This document shows positions 39,321-49,307 of a stretch of DNA of 64,000 bases, piece after piece (the first letter of the stretch is position 1; each line of letters starts with the position of its first letter). A program made the translations under genes and the position numbers. The notes below the pieces were generated by a model. That model was not told the origin of the DNA. It saw nothing but the letters and a program-made list of their open reading frames with translations, and did no database searches. Source of the DNA: Proteiniphilum propionicum (GTDB taxonomy: Bacteria > Bacteroidota > Bacteroidia > Bacteroidales > Dysgonomonadaceae). The stretch spans positions 186,001 through 250,000 of the forward strand of contig NZ_CP073586.1 in assembly GCF_022267555.1 (NCBI RefSeq), written 5' to 3'.

Positions 39321-39389
39321 GAGATGTTAGACTTCCTGATATGGACATTTCCCCAGGAGAATTTATATAAAATTAAACGTGGCAATGCT

Positions 39390-39977
39390 ATGCAGTTATC
39401 AAAAAATAATTCAGAGACTATTATATATTTCCTCTTTTTGAGTTTGTTCCCTGTTTTACAACCTTTAACGTTAAAATCCCAGTCTTTAAATAGTAACCGG
39501 GTTATTAAACTTTCATCTAACGGGACATTGGAGATCAAGAATATTGATGTGAATTCAAACCGGATTGGCCTGTATGAAAAGTTTGAAATTACGCTCGATT
39601 TTGACGATGGTACCCCTTTCTTTGGAGTAGGCATGGATCGGGAGCAAGGCAACACCTATCCCAATGAACAGATTTATTGCTGTTTTGCAAACACGGGTGG
39701 AAACTTTAACCGCCTGTTTCTGACAAACGGGACGCTTAACCTGGGAGAGATCAACCCAAACAATCCACAGCCCGACCGTGGAATAGGGAAAATAAACCTT
39801 GAGGGTACATGGCACCTCGATCAGGTAATGGAGGCAGGAGAAAGACAGGGAATATACCATATGCTATCATTGACCAACCAATGGACCTTTAACCAGAGAT
39901 GGAAAAATCACTTTACTGAAGATCGGGAAAAAATGCAATTCAGGATGATGGAAAAAAACAAGAGCTACTATTATTGA
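39390..39977 (+). pseudogene. Truncated glycoside-hydrolase-like gene
   Basis: It is about 195 residues from ATG 39390 (signal-like YFLFLSLFPVLQPLTLKSQS). After a short N-terminal beta part (YEKFEITLDFDDGTPF), residues near 140-175 read INLEGTWHLDQVMEAGERQGIYHMLSLTNQW-like, resembling the beta-strand 2 to 3 region of clan GH-A enzymes with an N-terminal DUF5060-type domain; the segment stops soon after. Such enzymes have 500-700 residues, so this looks like a remnant with internal deletion and a lost catalytic C-terminus. The family match is by eye only, and it could be a small intact protein of unknown role. Confidence 0.45.
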
Positions 39978-40015
39978 TAAAAATCATCTAATGTATAAAT
40001 TTAAAAAAGTTAAAC

Positions 40016-41182
40016 ATGAAAAAAATAATTATTGCTGTGTTATTATTCATAGGGATATACTGTTATGGGCAAAAGTATGAAGGATTGGCGTTAACTCCTC
40101 CTATGGGGTGGAACTCCTGGAACATATTCAGGTGTGATATTAGTGAAGATTTAATTAAGGATATTGCCGATAAGTTTGTTGAATCGGGAATGAAAGATGC
40201 CGGTTACGAGTACATCGTGATTGATGACTGCTGGCAAATAAACAGAGATGAAAAAGGAAAGATAGTACCCGACCCGGAACGATTTCCTTCGGGTATAAAG
40301 GCTCTGGCAGATTATGTCCACTCAAAGGGACTGAAATTTGGAATTTATTCGTGTGCCGGAACAAAAACGTGTCAAAATCGGCCCGGGAGCAATGGGTATG
40401 AGATAATTGATGCCAATACCTATGCTGAATGGGGCGTTGATTATTTAAAGTATGATTGGTGCAATTCCGAAGGTATCGACCCACATAAAGCATATATCGA
40501 TATGAGTAAAGCCCTTGCAGATACAGGCAGGCCAATAGTTTTCAGCATGTGTGAATGGGGCAACAGCCGTCCCTGGAGTTGGGCGCAAAATGTGGGTCAT
40601 TTATGGCGTACAACAAACGATATTTTGGATTGCTGGGATTGCAGGCGAGAATGGGGAGGTATGGGCTGGACAATCATCCTTGACTCACAGGTAGGTTTGG
40701 AAAAATATGCCGGCCCGGGACATTGGAATGATCCTGATATGCTTGAAGTGGGAAACGGGAAAATGAGCTATAATGAATATGTAGCACACTTCAGCTTTTG
40801 GTGTTTGCTTGCTGCACCCTTAATGGCAGGAAATGATCTTCGCAAAATGGATGCTAATATAAAAGAGATTCTTCTGAATAAAGATGCCATTGCCATCAAT
40901 CAGGATACTGCAGGGATTCAGGGGAAAAAAGTATATGATGAAGGAGACTTTGAAATATGGCAAAAAGAACTCGATAACGATGATATTGCCGTGATATATT
41001 TTAACAGGAATCAACGCTCCTTCACCTTTCCCACTCTCTGGGAAGAGATTGGCATTGCTGGTGATATGAGCGTATATGATATTTGGAAACATGAGAATAT
41101 CGGTGAGGTTAATCAGTTAAAGAATCTTGAGATAGAGGGACACTCCGTTAAATTCTTTCGGTTATCCGGTTCGGCAAAATGA
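40016..41182 (+). CDS. GH27 alpha-galactosidase
   Basis: This 388-residue exported enzyme (signal 1 to about 18) removes terminal alpha-galactose. It opens with ALTPPMGWNSWNIFRCDISE, the classic GH27 start. The nucleophile Asp147 lies in YLKYDWC and the acid/base Asp202 in LWRTTNDI; DDCWQ and CEWGNSRPWSWA line the pocket. Length and order are normal. It begins a run of same-strand genes to 53 kb, next to beta-helix proteins and ahead of an alpha/beta hydrolase. Confidence 0.93.
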   Translation: MKKIIIAVLLFIGIYCYGQKYEGLALTPPMGWNSWNIFRCDISEDLIKDIADKFVESGMKDAGYEYIVIDDCWQINRDEKGKIVPDPERFPSGIKALADYVHSKGLKFGIYSCAGTKTCQNRPGSNGYEIIDANTYAEWGVDYLKYDWCNSEGIDPHKAYIDMSKALADTGRPIVFSMCEWGNSRPWSWAQNVGHLWRTTNDILDCWDCRREWGGMGWTIILDSQVGLEKYAGPGHWNDPDMLEVGNGKMSYNEYVAHFSFWCLLAAPLMAGNDLRKMDANIKEILLNKDAIAINQDTAGIQGKKVYDEGDFEIWQKELDNDDIAVIYFNRNQRSFTFPTLWEEIGIAGDMSVYDIWKHENIGEVNQLKNLEIEGHSVKFFRLSGSAK

Positions 41183-41226
41183 TGAATCTCTTAATATAAT
41201 AAACTCGATAACAGAGATATGATTCT

Positions 41227-43569
41227 ATGAAGATACAATACATATGTCTCATCCTGATTATGCTTATTGGTTTATCAGACCTGGGTTTTTTACAGGGACA
41301 AAACACAATAATTCAGGAACAAAACTTAACGGGAGAAGAATATTTAAAAGATACCAAGCCTCTGGAACTGGAAAGTATCGAAGTGCTCCGTTCCGAAATG
41401 ATTGGAGGGATGTTCAGCTATTTTTCCAAGGTGTTAGAATCGGGCAGTCTGAATAAAAATCAATATTGGAACCAAAATTATTCTTCTACACATGAGTATG
41501 AAGCATCAATTGCCTCCAACAGGGAAAGGTTTAAAAAAATTACCAGGATAGTAGATGGGCGTTTACCATTTGACGGGTTAGTTCTATTGGAAAGCACAGC
41601 TCATAAAGCACTGGTAGCACAAACAGACAACTATTCGGTTTATCGCGTAAAATGGCCAGTCTTGGAGGGTGTTACAGGTACAGGTTTGTGGATTGAACCT
41701 CACAAAAACGTTCAGGCACAGATAGTGGTTATACCTGATGCAGATCAGTCGCCCGAAATGTTGATGGGGTTAAATCCCGGAATCCCGGATGAATCCTTGC
41801 TTGCACCGCGACTGGCGAATGCCGGTTGCAGACTGATTATACCGCTGATAATCGACAGGGACGATACTTGGTCGGGAAACCCTGAGGTAGTCATGACAAA
41901 CCAGCCTCACAGGGAGTTTATTTATCGGCGTGCTTATCAGGTAGGAAGGCATATCATCGGATATGAAGTTCAGAAAGTGCTGGCGGCTGTTGATTGGTTC
42001 AAACAGCAGGCACCCGAACTACCCGTAGGCGTAGCCGGATATGGTGAAGGAGGGCTATTGGCATTTTACAGTGGCGCCGCAGACACCCGTATTGACGGTG
42101 TGTTGGTAAGCGGTTATTTTCAAGAGCGAGAAAAAGTATGGGAAGAACCTTTATACAGAAATGTGTGGGGTTTACTGGAAGAATTCGGAGATGCGGAAAT
42201 TGCCGGCCTGATAGCTCCCAGGTTATTGGTGGTAGAGGCCTGTCAAGGTCCTGAAGTGAAAGGCCCTCCCAACGCCGTCGGCGGTCGAAAAGAGGTTGCA
42301 GCTCCGGGTCGTTTAACCACACCTCCATTAAACTCGGTACTTAATGAAGCTCACCAGGCAGAAGAACTATTTCGCAAATTGGGAATACCTTCAAAATTTC
42401 AATTGATAGTAAATGATAAAGGAAGGGGAATTCCTGGCTCAATGGCTGCTACAGAAAAATTATTTACCGGCCTCGGAGTCAATGCAGAGATATCAACCGG
42501 ACCGAATCAACGCCCTATTCGTTTAACCACAGGTTTCAATTTCGATACTCGAATGCAGCAACAATTTTATGAGTTGATGAATCACATTGAATTGCTTGTA
42601 AAGAAGAGTCCAAAACAGCGGGAAAAATTCTGGAGCAAGGCAGACCCTTCGTCAGTGGAAAAATGGGAAGAATCAACTGAGTTTTACAGAGATTATTTCT
42701 GGAAAGAAATTATCGGAAAAATGCCTTCACCTGATCAGCCATTTAACCCCCAATCTAAACTGATATACGAAAATTCCAAGTGGAAAGGCTACCTGATAAA
42801 GCTGGATGTTTGGGAAGGGATACCCGCGGGTGGAATCATGTTGATCCCGAATAACCTGAAACAGGGAGAACAGTATCCTCTCGTGGTACTTCAGCATGGT
42901 CTGGGTGGACGTGCCGAATCTTATGTAAATTCTGAAAGGGACTCATTCGGATCTAAATTGATCGATATGGGCTACATTGTATATGCCCCACAGAATCCTT
43001 ACGGTTTGGAAAATTTCAGAATATTTCAGCGAATGGCCAATCCTTTGAAACAATCGATCTTTTCAGTCACTATCGGTCAACACGACCAGACGTTACAATG
43101 GTTAAAAACGTTGCCTTTCGTAGACGAAGATCGTATCGGGTTTTATGGATTATCTTATGGAGGAAAAAGCGCCGTCCGGATACCGGCTGTTCTAAAAGAT
43201 TATAAAGTAGTAGTTTGCTCAGGAGATTTTAATGAATGGGTATGGAAGACTACCTCATTGGATTTTCCTGCCAGCTATATGTTCGTGGGGGAATATGAGG
43301 TGTTTGAGTTTAACCTTGGGAACAGGGTAAATTACGCGGAAATGGCAGGGTTGATTGCCCCAAGAGCGTTTATGGTTGAACGGGGGCACTGGGACCCGGT
43401 TGCACCCGATGAGTGGGTTGCTTACGAATATGCCAAAGTCAGAAGGCTGTATACACAATTAGGTATCGGGGAGTGTACTGATATCGAATTCTTCGACGGA
43501 GGACACAAGATTAACGGAGTGAAAACCTTAGAGTTCCTTGAAAAACACCTTAAGAAAATAGCAGAATAA
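41227..43569 (+). CDS. Exported two-domain alpha/beta hydrolase (acetyl-esterase type), N-domain inactive
   Basis: This 780-residue protein has an N-terminal signal (about 1-25). Two alpha/beta hydrolase halves follow. In the second half the nucleophile is Ser643 in FYGLSYGGK, with HGLGGRAESYV as the oxyanion strand, PRAFMVERGHWDPVAPD for the acid region and a late GGHKING His. In the first half the elbow reads AGYGEGG with Gly273 where serine should be, so it is probably non-catalytic. It resembles acetyl-xylan-esterase-like proteins of PULs; the ester removed is unknown. It follows GH27 by 45 bp. Confidence 0.78.
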   Translation: MKIQYICLILIMLIGLSDLGFLQGQNTIIQEQNLTGEEYLKDTKPLELESIEVLRSEMIGGMFSYFSKVLESGSLNKNQYWNQNYSSTHEYEASIASNRERFKKITRIVDGRLPFDGLVLLESTAHKALVAQTDNYSVYRVKWPVLEGVTGTGLWIEPHKNVQAQIVVIPDADQSPEMLMGLNPGIPDESLLAPRLANAGCRLIIPLIIDRDDTWSGNPEVVMTNQPHREFIYRRAYQVGRHIIGYEVQKVLAAVDWFKQQAPELPVGVAGYGEGGLLAFYSGAADTRIDGVLVSGYFQEREKVWEEPLYRNVWGLLEEFGDAEIAGLIAPRLLVVEACQGPEVKGPPNAVGGRKEVAAPGRLTTPPLNSVLNEAHQAEELFRKLGIPSKFQLIVNDKGRGIPGSMAATEKLFTGLGVNAEISTGPNQRPIRLTTGFNFDTRMQQQFYELMNHIELLVKKSPKQREKFWSKADPSSVEKWEESTEFYRDYFWKEIIGKMPSPDQPFNPQSKLIYENSKWKGYLIKLDVWEGIPAGGIMLIPNNLKQGEQYPLVVLQHGLGGRAESYVNSERDSFGSKLIDMGYIVYAPQNPYGLENFRIFQRMANPLKQSIFSVTIGQHDQTLQWLKTLPFVDEDRIGFYGLSYGGKSAVRIPAVLKDYKVVVCSGDFNEWVWKTTSLDFPASYMFVGEYEVFEFNLGNRVNYAEMAGLIAPRAFMVERGHWDPVAPDEWVAYEYAKVRRLYTQLGIGECTDIEFFDGGHKINGVKTLEFLEKHLKKIAE

Positions 43570-43606
43570 ATGATTATCATTACTTCCGCACACAAAAATA
43601 GAAAAA

Positions 43607-45850
43607 ATGAGGAAAAGAATAATTTTAAAAAAAACGGCAGTGCCGGTTATACTTATAGCGCTTATCTTGAGCGCAGTAGGATGCACTAACAACAGTAGAG
43701 CAGAGGATAACGACATAGTTATTGAAAATAGTGAGTTAAAACTCATTTTAAGCAGTAACGGAACCGCGAAAAGCCTTATTCATAAACCAACCCAACAGGA
43801 ATGCTTATTAAGAGGGGCTAATCTGCCGGTCTTCTCAATCAGGCAGGAAAGGCCCTATGATAATGAGCATCAGCTGGCTTATCCGGCTATCAGCAAAGAG
43901 TTCTCTTCAGATACGATATACCAGGTGGATGATCAACTTGTCGTCGGTTTCGAGTTGATAGATTATCAAGCATATATTGATCTGAAAATAACGGATCACT
44001 ATATTGGTTTTGCTCTTGAGAAGCTGGAATATCACATGGACGATATCGGCATAAAACGAAAGACTGAAATAGATGAATTCACACTCCTGCAAATTCCATT
44101 GAAAGAGAGAAGCAATTTTGGGGAGTGGCTGAACGTGATGTGGGACGAAAATGTGGCAGTAAATTTACTGGCTGCCAATCCCACAACTAAAATTGAATCA
44201 AAAACAAGAGACGGTTGTAAAGTTGTCCGTGCAGGAGGTGTTGCAGAAGTACAGATTGAAGGGATAGAAGCTGTACTGATTGCCACGGAAACTGCTGCAC
44301 TTCTCGACCGTATCGACAGGGTCGAACGTGACTACGGCCTCCCTTTGGGGGTTGAAAGCAGGCGCTGCAAAGAATATAAAAATTCATATTATGAACTCAG
44401 AAATGTCACCACGCAAAATATAGATGAGCACATATCCTTTGCAAAGCAGGGAGGATTCAAGCAGATGGTGATTTATTATACTGATTTTGCTGCATCTATG
44501 GGGCATTTTCCGTGGAAATTCCAATATCCGGGAGGGATGAAGGATTTACAGGAAATTGTGAAAAAGATTGAGGATGCCGGCATGATCGCCGGACTCCATC
44601 TTCATTATAATAAAGCAGGGATAAACGATTCCTATGTTACTCCTATCCCGGATTCCCGGTTAAACGTACGGAACGTTTTCACACTGTCGAAAAATGTTAA
44701 TAGGAGTGATACTGTTATCACTGTAGAAGAAAACCCGGACGGGACTACTTTGGAGGATGGAAGGCGTTATCTGAAGATTGGAAATGAATTGGTCAGTTAT
44801 AAAGGCTACACGACTTCTCCACCCTATCAATTTACAGGATGTCAACGGGGTGCATTGCACACATCTCCCAACAATTTAGATGCCGGTTACATGCTTGGAA
44901 TATTGGATGTAGACACATGGCCGGTTTTTGTACGGTTTAATCAGAGAACCGGCATTCAGGAAGAGGTAGCGGAAAGGCTTGCGAATATCTATGATCAGGC
45001 AGGATTTAAGTTCATATATTTCGATGGGGCAGAAGATGTTCCACCTCCCTATTGGTATAATGTCTCGAAAGCTCAACTGGACGTATATAAAGCGTTTAAA
45101 AATAAGCCCCTCTTTTCGGAAGGGGCATGTAAATCGCACTTCAGCTGGCATATTCTGACCCGTGGGAATGCTTTTGACATATTTCGTCCCGAAGTAATCA
45201 AAGAAGCCACACGGATTCATCCTGTAGCAGAAGCGAGACTGGTTTCAAATGATTTCACCGGTATTGATTTCGGTTGGGTCGGCTATGTGGCCCCGGATAA
45301 AAGTACGATAGGTATCCAACCTGACATGCTCGAGTATATCACCAGCCGTGCAGCCGGGTGGAACTCGATTATTTCACTTATTGGAAATCTTGATCAGTTG
45401 AAAGCTCACCCCAGAACGGGAGATAATCTGGAAGTGATCAGAAGGTGGGAGGAAGTACGAGAAAAAGATATCCTGACAGCCGAGCAAAAGAGAGAGCTCC
45501 GGGAGTCTGGGCAAGAACATATACTGCTGGTAAATGAAAATGGGGATTATGAACTTGTACCATACCAGCAAATAACTGATCTTGCTGATGGAAGTCAGGA
45601 AATTCGGGCATTTATATTTGAACGGAACAGTAAAATATGGGTCGTTTACTGGCATATCTCAGGAGAATCAAACATCCTGTTGCCGGTAAATTATGAGAAC
45701 ATAAAACTTTTTGAAGAATTAGGAAAAGAGATCCCGGTCGAAGAAAATGGCAACGGAATTAATTTACCCGTTGGAAACCGAAAATACGCGCAATTTGATC
45801 TGCCAAGGGAAAAAGTAATCGAGATATTCTCACAAGCAGTTTTACAATAA
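43607..45850 (+). CDS. Unclassified TIM-barrel glycoside-hydrolase-like lipoprotein
   Basis: This 747-residue lipoprotein has a signal ending SAVGC followed by TNNSRAEDND, an acid-rich tail that suits surface export. N-terminal beta-sandwich (about 40-250), TIM-barrel strands (KQMVIYYTDFAASM, AGMIAGLHLHYNKAG, FKFIYFDGAEDVPPP, KPLFSEGACKSHFSWH), and a C-terminal beta domain. Between strands 2 and 3 sits an inserted beta module (about 365-430; SDTVITVEENPDG, YLKIGNELVSYKGYT, FTGCQRGALHTSP). Asp and Glu in YFDGAED and FSEGACK are the best candidate catalytic residues. I do not recognise an assigned CAZy family. Confidence 0.6.
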   Translation: MRKRIILKKTAVPVILIALILSAVGCTNNSRAEDNDIVIENSELKLILSSNGTAKSLIHKPTQQECLLRGANLPVFSIRQERPYDNEHQLAYPAISKEFSSDTIYQVDDQLVVGFELIDYQAYIDLKITDHYIGFALEKLEYHMDDIGIKRKTEIDEFTLLQIPLKERSNFGEWLNVMWDENVAVNLLAANPTTKIESKTRDGCKVVRAGGVAEVQIEGIEAVLIATETAALLDRIDRVERDYGLPLGVESRRCKEYKNSYYELRNVTTQNIDEHISFAKQGGFKQMVIYYTDFAASMGHFPWKFQYPGGMKDLQEIVKKIEDAGMIAGLHLHYNKAGINDSYVTPIPDSRLNVRNVFTLSKNVNRSDTVITVEENPDGTTLEDGRRYLKIGNELVSYKGYTTSPPYQFTGCQRGALHTSPNNLDAGYMLGILDVDTWPVFVRFNQRTGIQEEVAERLANIYDQAGFKFIYFDGAEDVPPPYWYNVSKAQLDVYKAFKNKPLFSEGACKSHFSWHILTRGNAFDIFRPEVIKEATRIHPVAEARLVSNDFTGIDFGWVGYVAPDKSTIGIQPDMLEYITSRAAGWNSIISLIGNLDQLKAHPRTGDNLEVIRRWEEVREKDILTAEQKRELRESGQEHILLVNENGDYELVPYQQITDLADGSQEIRAFIFERNSKIWVVYWHISGESNILLPVNYENIKLFEELGKEIPVEENGNGINLPVGNRKYAQFDLPREKVIEIFSQAVLQ

Positions 45851-45909
45851 AAAATAATGAGAATTTATCAAACACTATTAAGAAGTTGAATTAATTAAAA
45901 CAAAAAATT

Positions 45910-46788
45910 ATGATTAAGGTAACATGTGGATTCACGATTCCGATAACCTTATATGGTTTGCCTCCAAGTGTAAATAATCTTTTAAAAGTGATGGGAGAGA
46001 TAAGCGAAGCCGGGTTTGACACCATCGAAATGGAAATAGATGCCGGTGAGTGCCAAACTTATGCCGATAAATGGCAAACGATAATAGATCGTTCAAAGAG
46101 CCTGAAACTGGATGTTGTAAGTATCATGGCTGTTACCTACGAACTTTTTTCCTTTGATGAGGAAAAACGGCGAAATTCGTTGGAACGATTTTCCCAAATT
46201 TGTGAAATGACGGCTGCCATAGGAGCAAAAATGGTGACCAACTGCTTCTATCTCCCACCGGAAATGGTTCCCAAGGAAAGAACATCCCTCTATCACGGCG
46301 GGCCTGCCGATGCCGTTGCTATACCTGAAGGGTTTGTATGGGAAGAACTCAGGAATAATGTCATCGCCCAATTAAGAAAAGCATCAGGTATTGCCGAAAA
46401 GAATGGGCTGCAGTTTGCGATGGAGATGAGGGCGGGCGATTTTATTTCATCCGTCGATGGTGTTATCTCTATATTTAAAGATGTAGGCGTGGAGAATATC
46501 GGCATGGTATACGATGTTGCCCATGCAAACGCTATAGGAGAATATCTGGATTTAGGCATATATAAACTGAACAATTACCTCAAACTGGTTCATCTCTCCG
46601 ATAACGATGGTACTAGACCGTACCACTACCAGCCTGGCAGGGGAAATATTAATTTCAGGAATATCATTCACACTTTAAAGAAGGTTAAATATGAAGGGTA
46701 TGTAGTGGTTGATATCAGTGGAATTGATAACATCATGCAGGAGGCTGTAAAAATGAAAGAAATGTTGGAAAAACTGATAGCAGAGTGA
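45910..46788 (+). CDS. Sugar phosphate isomerase/epimerase-like TIM barrel (first of two)
   Basis: This 292-residue cytoplasmic protein belongs to the xylose-isomerase-like/AP-endonuclease-2 superfamily. Probable metal ligands occur in FAMEMRAGD (Glu), YDVAHANAIG (Asp/His) and LVHLSDNDGTRPYHYQPGRGNINF (His, Asp and the GxG-N-F end motif). It probably isomerises, epimerises or dehydrates a sugar or sugar acid. It is followed after 32 bp by a second member of the same superfamily, suggesting two consecutive steps. Confidence 0.8.
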   Translation: MIKVTCGFTIPITLYGLPPSVNNLLKVMGEISEAGFDTIEMEIDAGECQTYADKWQTIIDRSKSLKLDVVSIMAVTYELFSFDEEKRRNSLERFSQICEMTAAIGAKMVTNCFYLPPEMVPKERTSLYHGGPADAVAIPEGFVWEELRNNVIAQLRKASGIAEKNGLQFAMEMRAGDFISSVDGVISIFKDVGVENIGMVYDVAHANAIGEYLDLGIYKLNNYLKLVHLSDNDGTRPYHYQPGRGNINFRNIIHTLKKVKYEGYVVVDISGIDNIMQEAVKMKEMLEKLIAE

Positions 46789-46820
46789 GATCTTATGTTC
46801 AATAATGAAAAATCAATCGT

Positions 46821-47675
46821 ATGAAGTTAAGTGTATCATCTAAACTATATCAGAATTACAGGTTGGAGGAAACTATTAAACGGATTGCCAAACTCGGCTA
46901 CGACGGCATAGAGATTTGGGGTGGACGTCCGCATGCATATTACCGGGATATCAACCAGACGACTGTTTCATCTATGAGAGATATAATCGAAAAGGCCGGA
47001 CTTGAAATATCCGGCTTTATCCCAGCGCAGTTTGGTTACCCGACAAGTTTATGCAGCCCAATCCCATCTATCCGGAAAGATAGCGTGGAATACATCAAAA
47101 ATAGTATCGACACATCCCTTTTACTGGGATGCAGGAAAGTAAGTCTTTGTCCTGGCCGCACCCTGTACGGGCAGGGCTATAACAGTGGAATGGCCGAATT
47201 AACAAGTAGTCTCGATGAGCTGGTGGACTATGCAGTTGCGAAAGAGGTGCTTCTGTTATTGGAACCGGCCCATATGATGGAAAGTGATCTGGTTCTCACG
47301 GTGGAAGACGGGGTAAGGCTCATCGAAGATCAAAAATACCCAAATATGGGCATCGCTCTAGACACCGGTCATTGTCACGTGAACAAGGAATCATTGGTAG
47401 ACTCTCTGTTACTTTTGAAGAGAAAAAACATTCCACTGCATGTTCACTTGGATGATAACAACGGGCTGGCCGATCAGCATAAGATTCCGGGGGAGGGAAC
47501 AATCTGTTTTGCACCATTTTTTCAAACCTTGCTTGAAACCGGATATAAAGGATTTTTGACCGTGGAATTGGGTTTCGATTATACTTCCAGTCCGGATGAA
47601 GCTGCCCACCAAAGCAGAGAATTTGTCCTGTCAGTTCTGAAAGATACCCATATTCGTATCAAAAAAGGGCAATAA
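46821..47675 (+). CDS. Sugar phosphate isomerase/epimerase-like TIM barrel (second of two)
   Basis: This 284-residue cytoplasmic member of the xylose-isomerase-like superfamily is only distantly similar to the one before it. Candidate metal-binding residues: VLLLLEPAH (Glu), IALDTGHCHV (Asp, His), PLHVHLDDNNGLADQHKIPG (His, Asp) and GFLTVELGFDY (Glu). GYDGIEIWGGRPHAYYRD gives the first strand. It is probably co-transcribed with its neighbour and the ceramidase-like gene 19 bp on. Confidence 0.82.
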   Translation: MKLSVSSKLYQNYRLEETIKRIAKLGYDGIEIWGGRPHAYYRDINQTTVSSMRDIIEKAGLEISGFIPAQFGYPTSLCSPIPSIRKDSVEYIKNSIDTSLLLGCRKVSLCPGRTLYGQGYNSGMAELTSSLDELVDYAVAKEVLLLLEPAHMMESDLVLTVEDGVRLIEDQKYPNMGIALDTGHCHVNKESLVDSLLLLKRKNIPLHVHLDDNNGLADQHKIPGEGTICFAPFFQTLLETGYKGFLTVELGFDYTSSPDEAAHQSREFVLSVLKDTHIRIKKGQ

Positions 47676-47693
47676 TAATGAAAAAATAATCCA

Positions 47694-49244
47694 ATGACTT
47701 TAAAGGAGAAGATTGCAGGCAGAAAAAGGAGAAATGCTAAAATCATCCTTCTTTTATTCATTTCTCTCTTTTTCAGCCATTATGAAGTAATGGCACAGAT
47801 AAAAGCCGGAACAGGAAAAAGCAATATAACGACAGATTCGGGAAATATCAACGACTCCCTGTATGTGAAAACCCTGGTTCTGGAGAACGGAGAGTTAAAG
47901 ATAGCTATCATTACCATGGATGTAGTTGCCATTGGAACCATAGGGAATATTCCGGATGATTTTTTACATGATGTTAGAAATGAAATTGAAGAGAAGTTCG
48001 GTATTGATAGAGATCATGTTTTGGTAAGTGCTTCACATAATCATCATGACGGATTTTTAACCGGTGAAAACAGCTTGCGCGACGATATCCGGGAGAGGAC
48101 TGTCTCGGCTTTAGGGAGAGCAATTTTAAACCTTGAACCGGTAAAAATTGGAGTGGGAACAAGCTTTGAAGATCGTTTCGCGATGAATCGCCGTATCAAT
48201 CTCAAAAACGGCAAGGTTTTTACGATTCGGCATGCGAATCCAAATATGCCGGATGAAGAAATTACCGGTTTGGGAGAGATTGACCCCGAAATAGGAATTC
48301 TGAAAATAGACCGGTTAGACGGTACTCCCAAAGCCGTACTTTATAATTATGGCTGTCATCCTTACACGGGAGTTCCGAATAAAGGAGTAACCGCCGAATA
48401 CCCCGGATTTGCCTCCCGTTTAATTGAGGAACAACTCGGGCAGGGAGCTTTGGCTTTTTTTCTACAGGGTGCAGCAGGAGATATAACAGAAATAATGTAT
48501 AAGGATGTAAACCATCCGAGAGATAGTGAACCTTTTGGTCAAATGCTCGGACTAAATGTACTAAACAGGACAAGAGAAATAGCCACCTGCGAAACTAAAC
48601 GGTTATCTGTGGTTAACAAGGTCATCTATCTTCCACTTCGTTCGGATTTTGCTTCGAATCTGAATGCTTTGGAAATGGAAACTCAGATACTTTTGGACTC
48701 TCTCAGATCAACAAGTTTGAACTTAAAAACATTTCTTCCTTTATACTTGAAATACAAAATTTCCGAATCCTATCCTTCCTATTATAAATATCTATATCTG
48801 GATGAAGAGAAAAAAGGAACAGAAGATTTCAAGAAACTGGATGAATCAAATAGGAGAGATATCGATAAATATATCCGCAATATCCATATAATGGAGAGGC
48901 TATCTCATATTCGTGAAGATATCTATTGGTTAAAACTTAGAAAGGAGTTGGCCAACAAAACTGGAGGAACGAGTATTCCTGTAGAGATTTTGGGAATCCG
49001 CATCGGAGACTTTATACTTGTTTCTTTTCCGGGAGAAGCATTTGCAGCTGTAGGACTTAGCATCAAGAAAATGTCGCCATATCCTTTTACTTTTCTTTCA
49101 GCTTATTCCAACGGTTACATACATTATGCTCCCGACAAAGAGGCCTTTCAAAAAGGCGGATATGAAGTGACAAATTGCATTCTTGCACCCGAATGGCAGG
49201 AGACTTATGAAAAAGAGATACTGAGAGTGATAAAGCAATTATAA
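47694..49244 (+). CDS. Exported ceramidase-like protein without the ceramidase serine
   Basis: This 516-residue protein has a signal (about 15-35, ending EVMAQ). The neutral/alkaline ceramidase N-terminal fold is evident: IKAGTGKSNIT at the start, the zinc-ligand region LVSASHNHHDG (His115, His117) and YGCHPYTG (His). Where active neutral ceramidases carry serine in SNAGDVSPN, this protein has QGAAGDI (about 258-264), so the amidase nucleophile is absent. Many Bacteroidetes and Planctomycetes homologues vary here too. It may be a zinc-dependent hydrolase of another substrate. It is part of the isomerase-LarA gene run. Confidence 0.72.
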   Translation: MTLKEKIAGRKRRNAKIILLLFISLFFSHYEVMAQIKAGTGKSNITTDSGNINDSLYVKTLVLENGELKIAIITMDVVAIGTIGNIPDDFLHDVRNEIEEKFGIDRDHVLVSASHNHHDGFLTGENSLRDDIRERTVSALGRAILNLEPVKIGVGTSFEDRFAMNRRINLKNGKVFTIRHANPNMPDEEITGLGEIDPEIGILKIDRLDGTPKAVLYNYGCHPYTGVPNKGVTAEYPGFASRLIEEQLGQGALAFFLQGAAGDITEIMYKDVNHPRDSEPFGQMLGLNVLNRTREIATCETKRLSVVNKVIYLPLRSDFASNLNALEMETQILLDSLRSTSLNLKTFLPLYLKYKISESYPSYYKYLYLDEEKKGTEDFKKLDESNRRDIDKYIRNIHIMERLSHIREDIYWLKLRKELANKTGGTSIPVEILGIRIGDFILVSFPGEAFAAVGLSIKKMSPYPFTFLSAYSNGYIHYAPDKEAFQKGGYEVTNCILAPEWQETYEKEILRVIKQL

Positions 49245-49307
49245 TTAAATCTATAAAACGAATTAAATCATTAATTAATAGATATTCACACATCAAACGA
49301 TTTGCAT

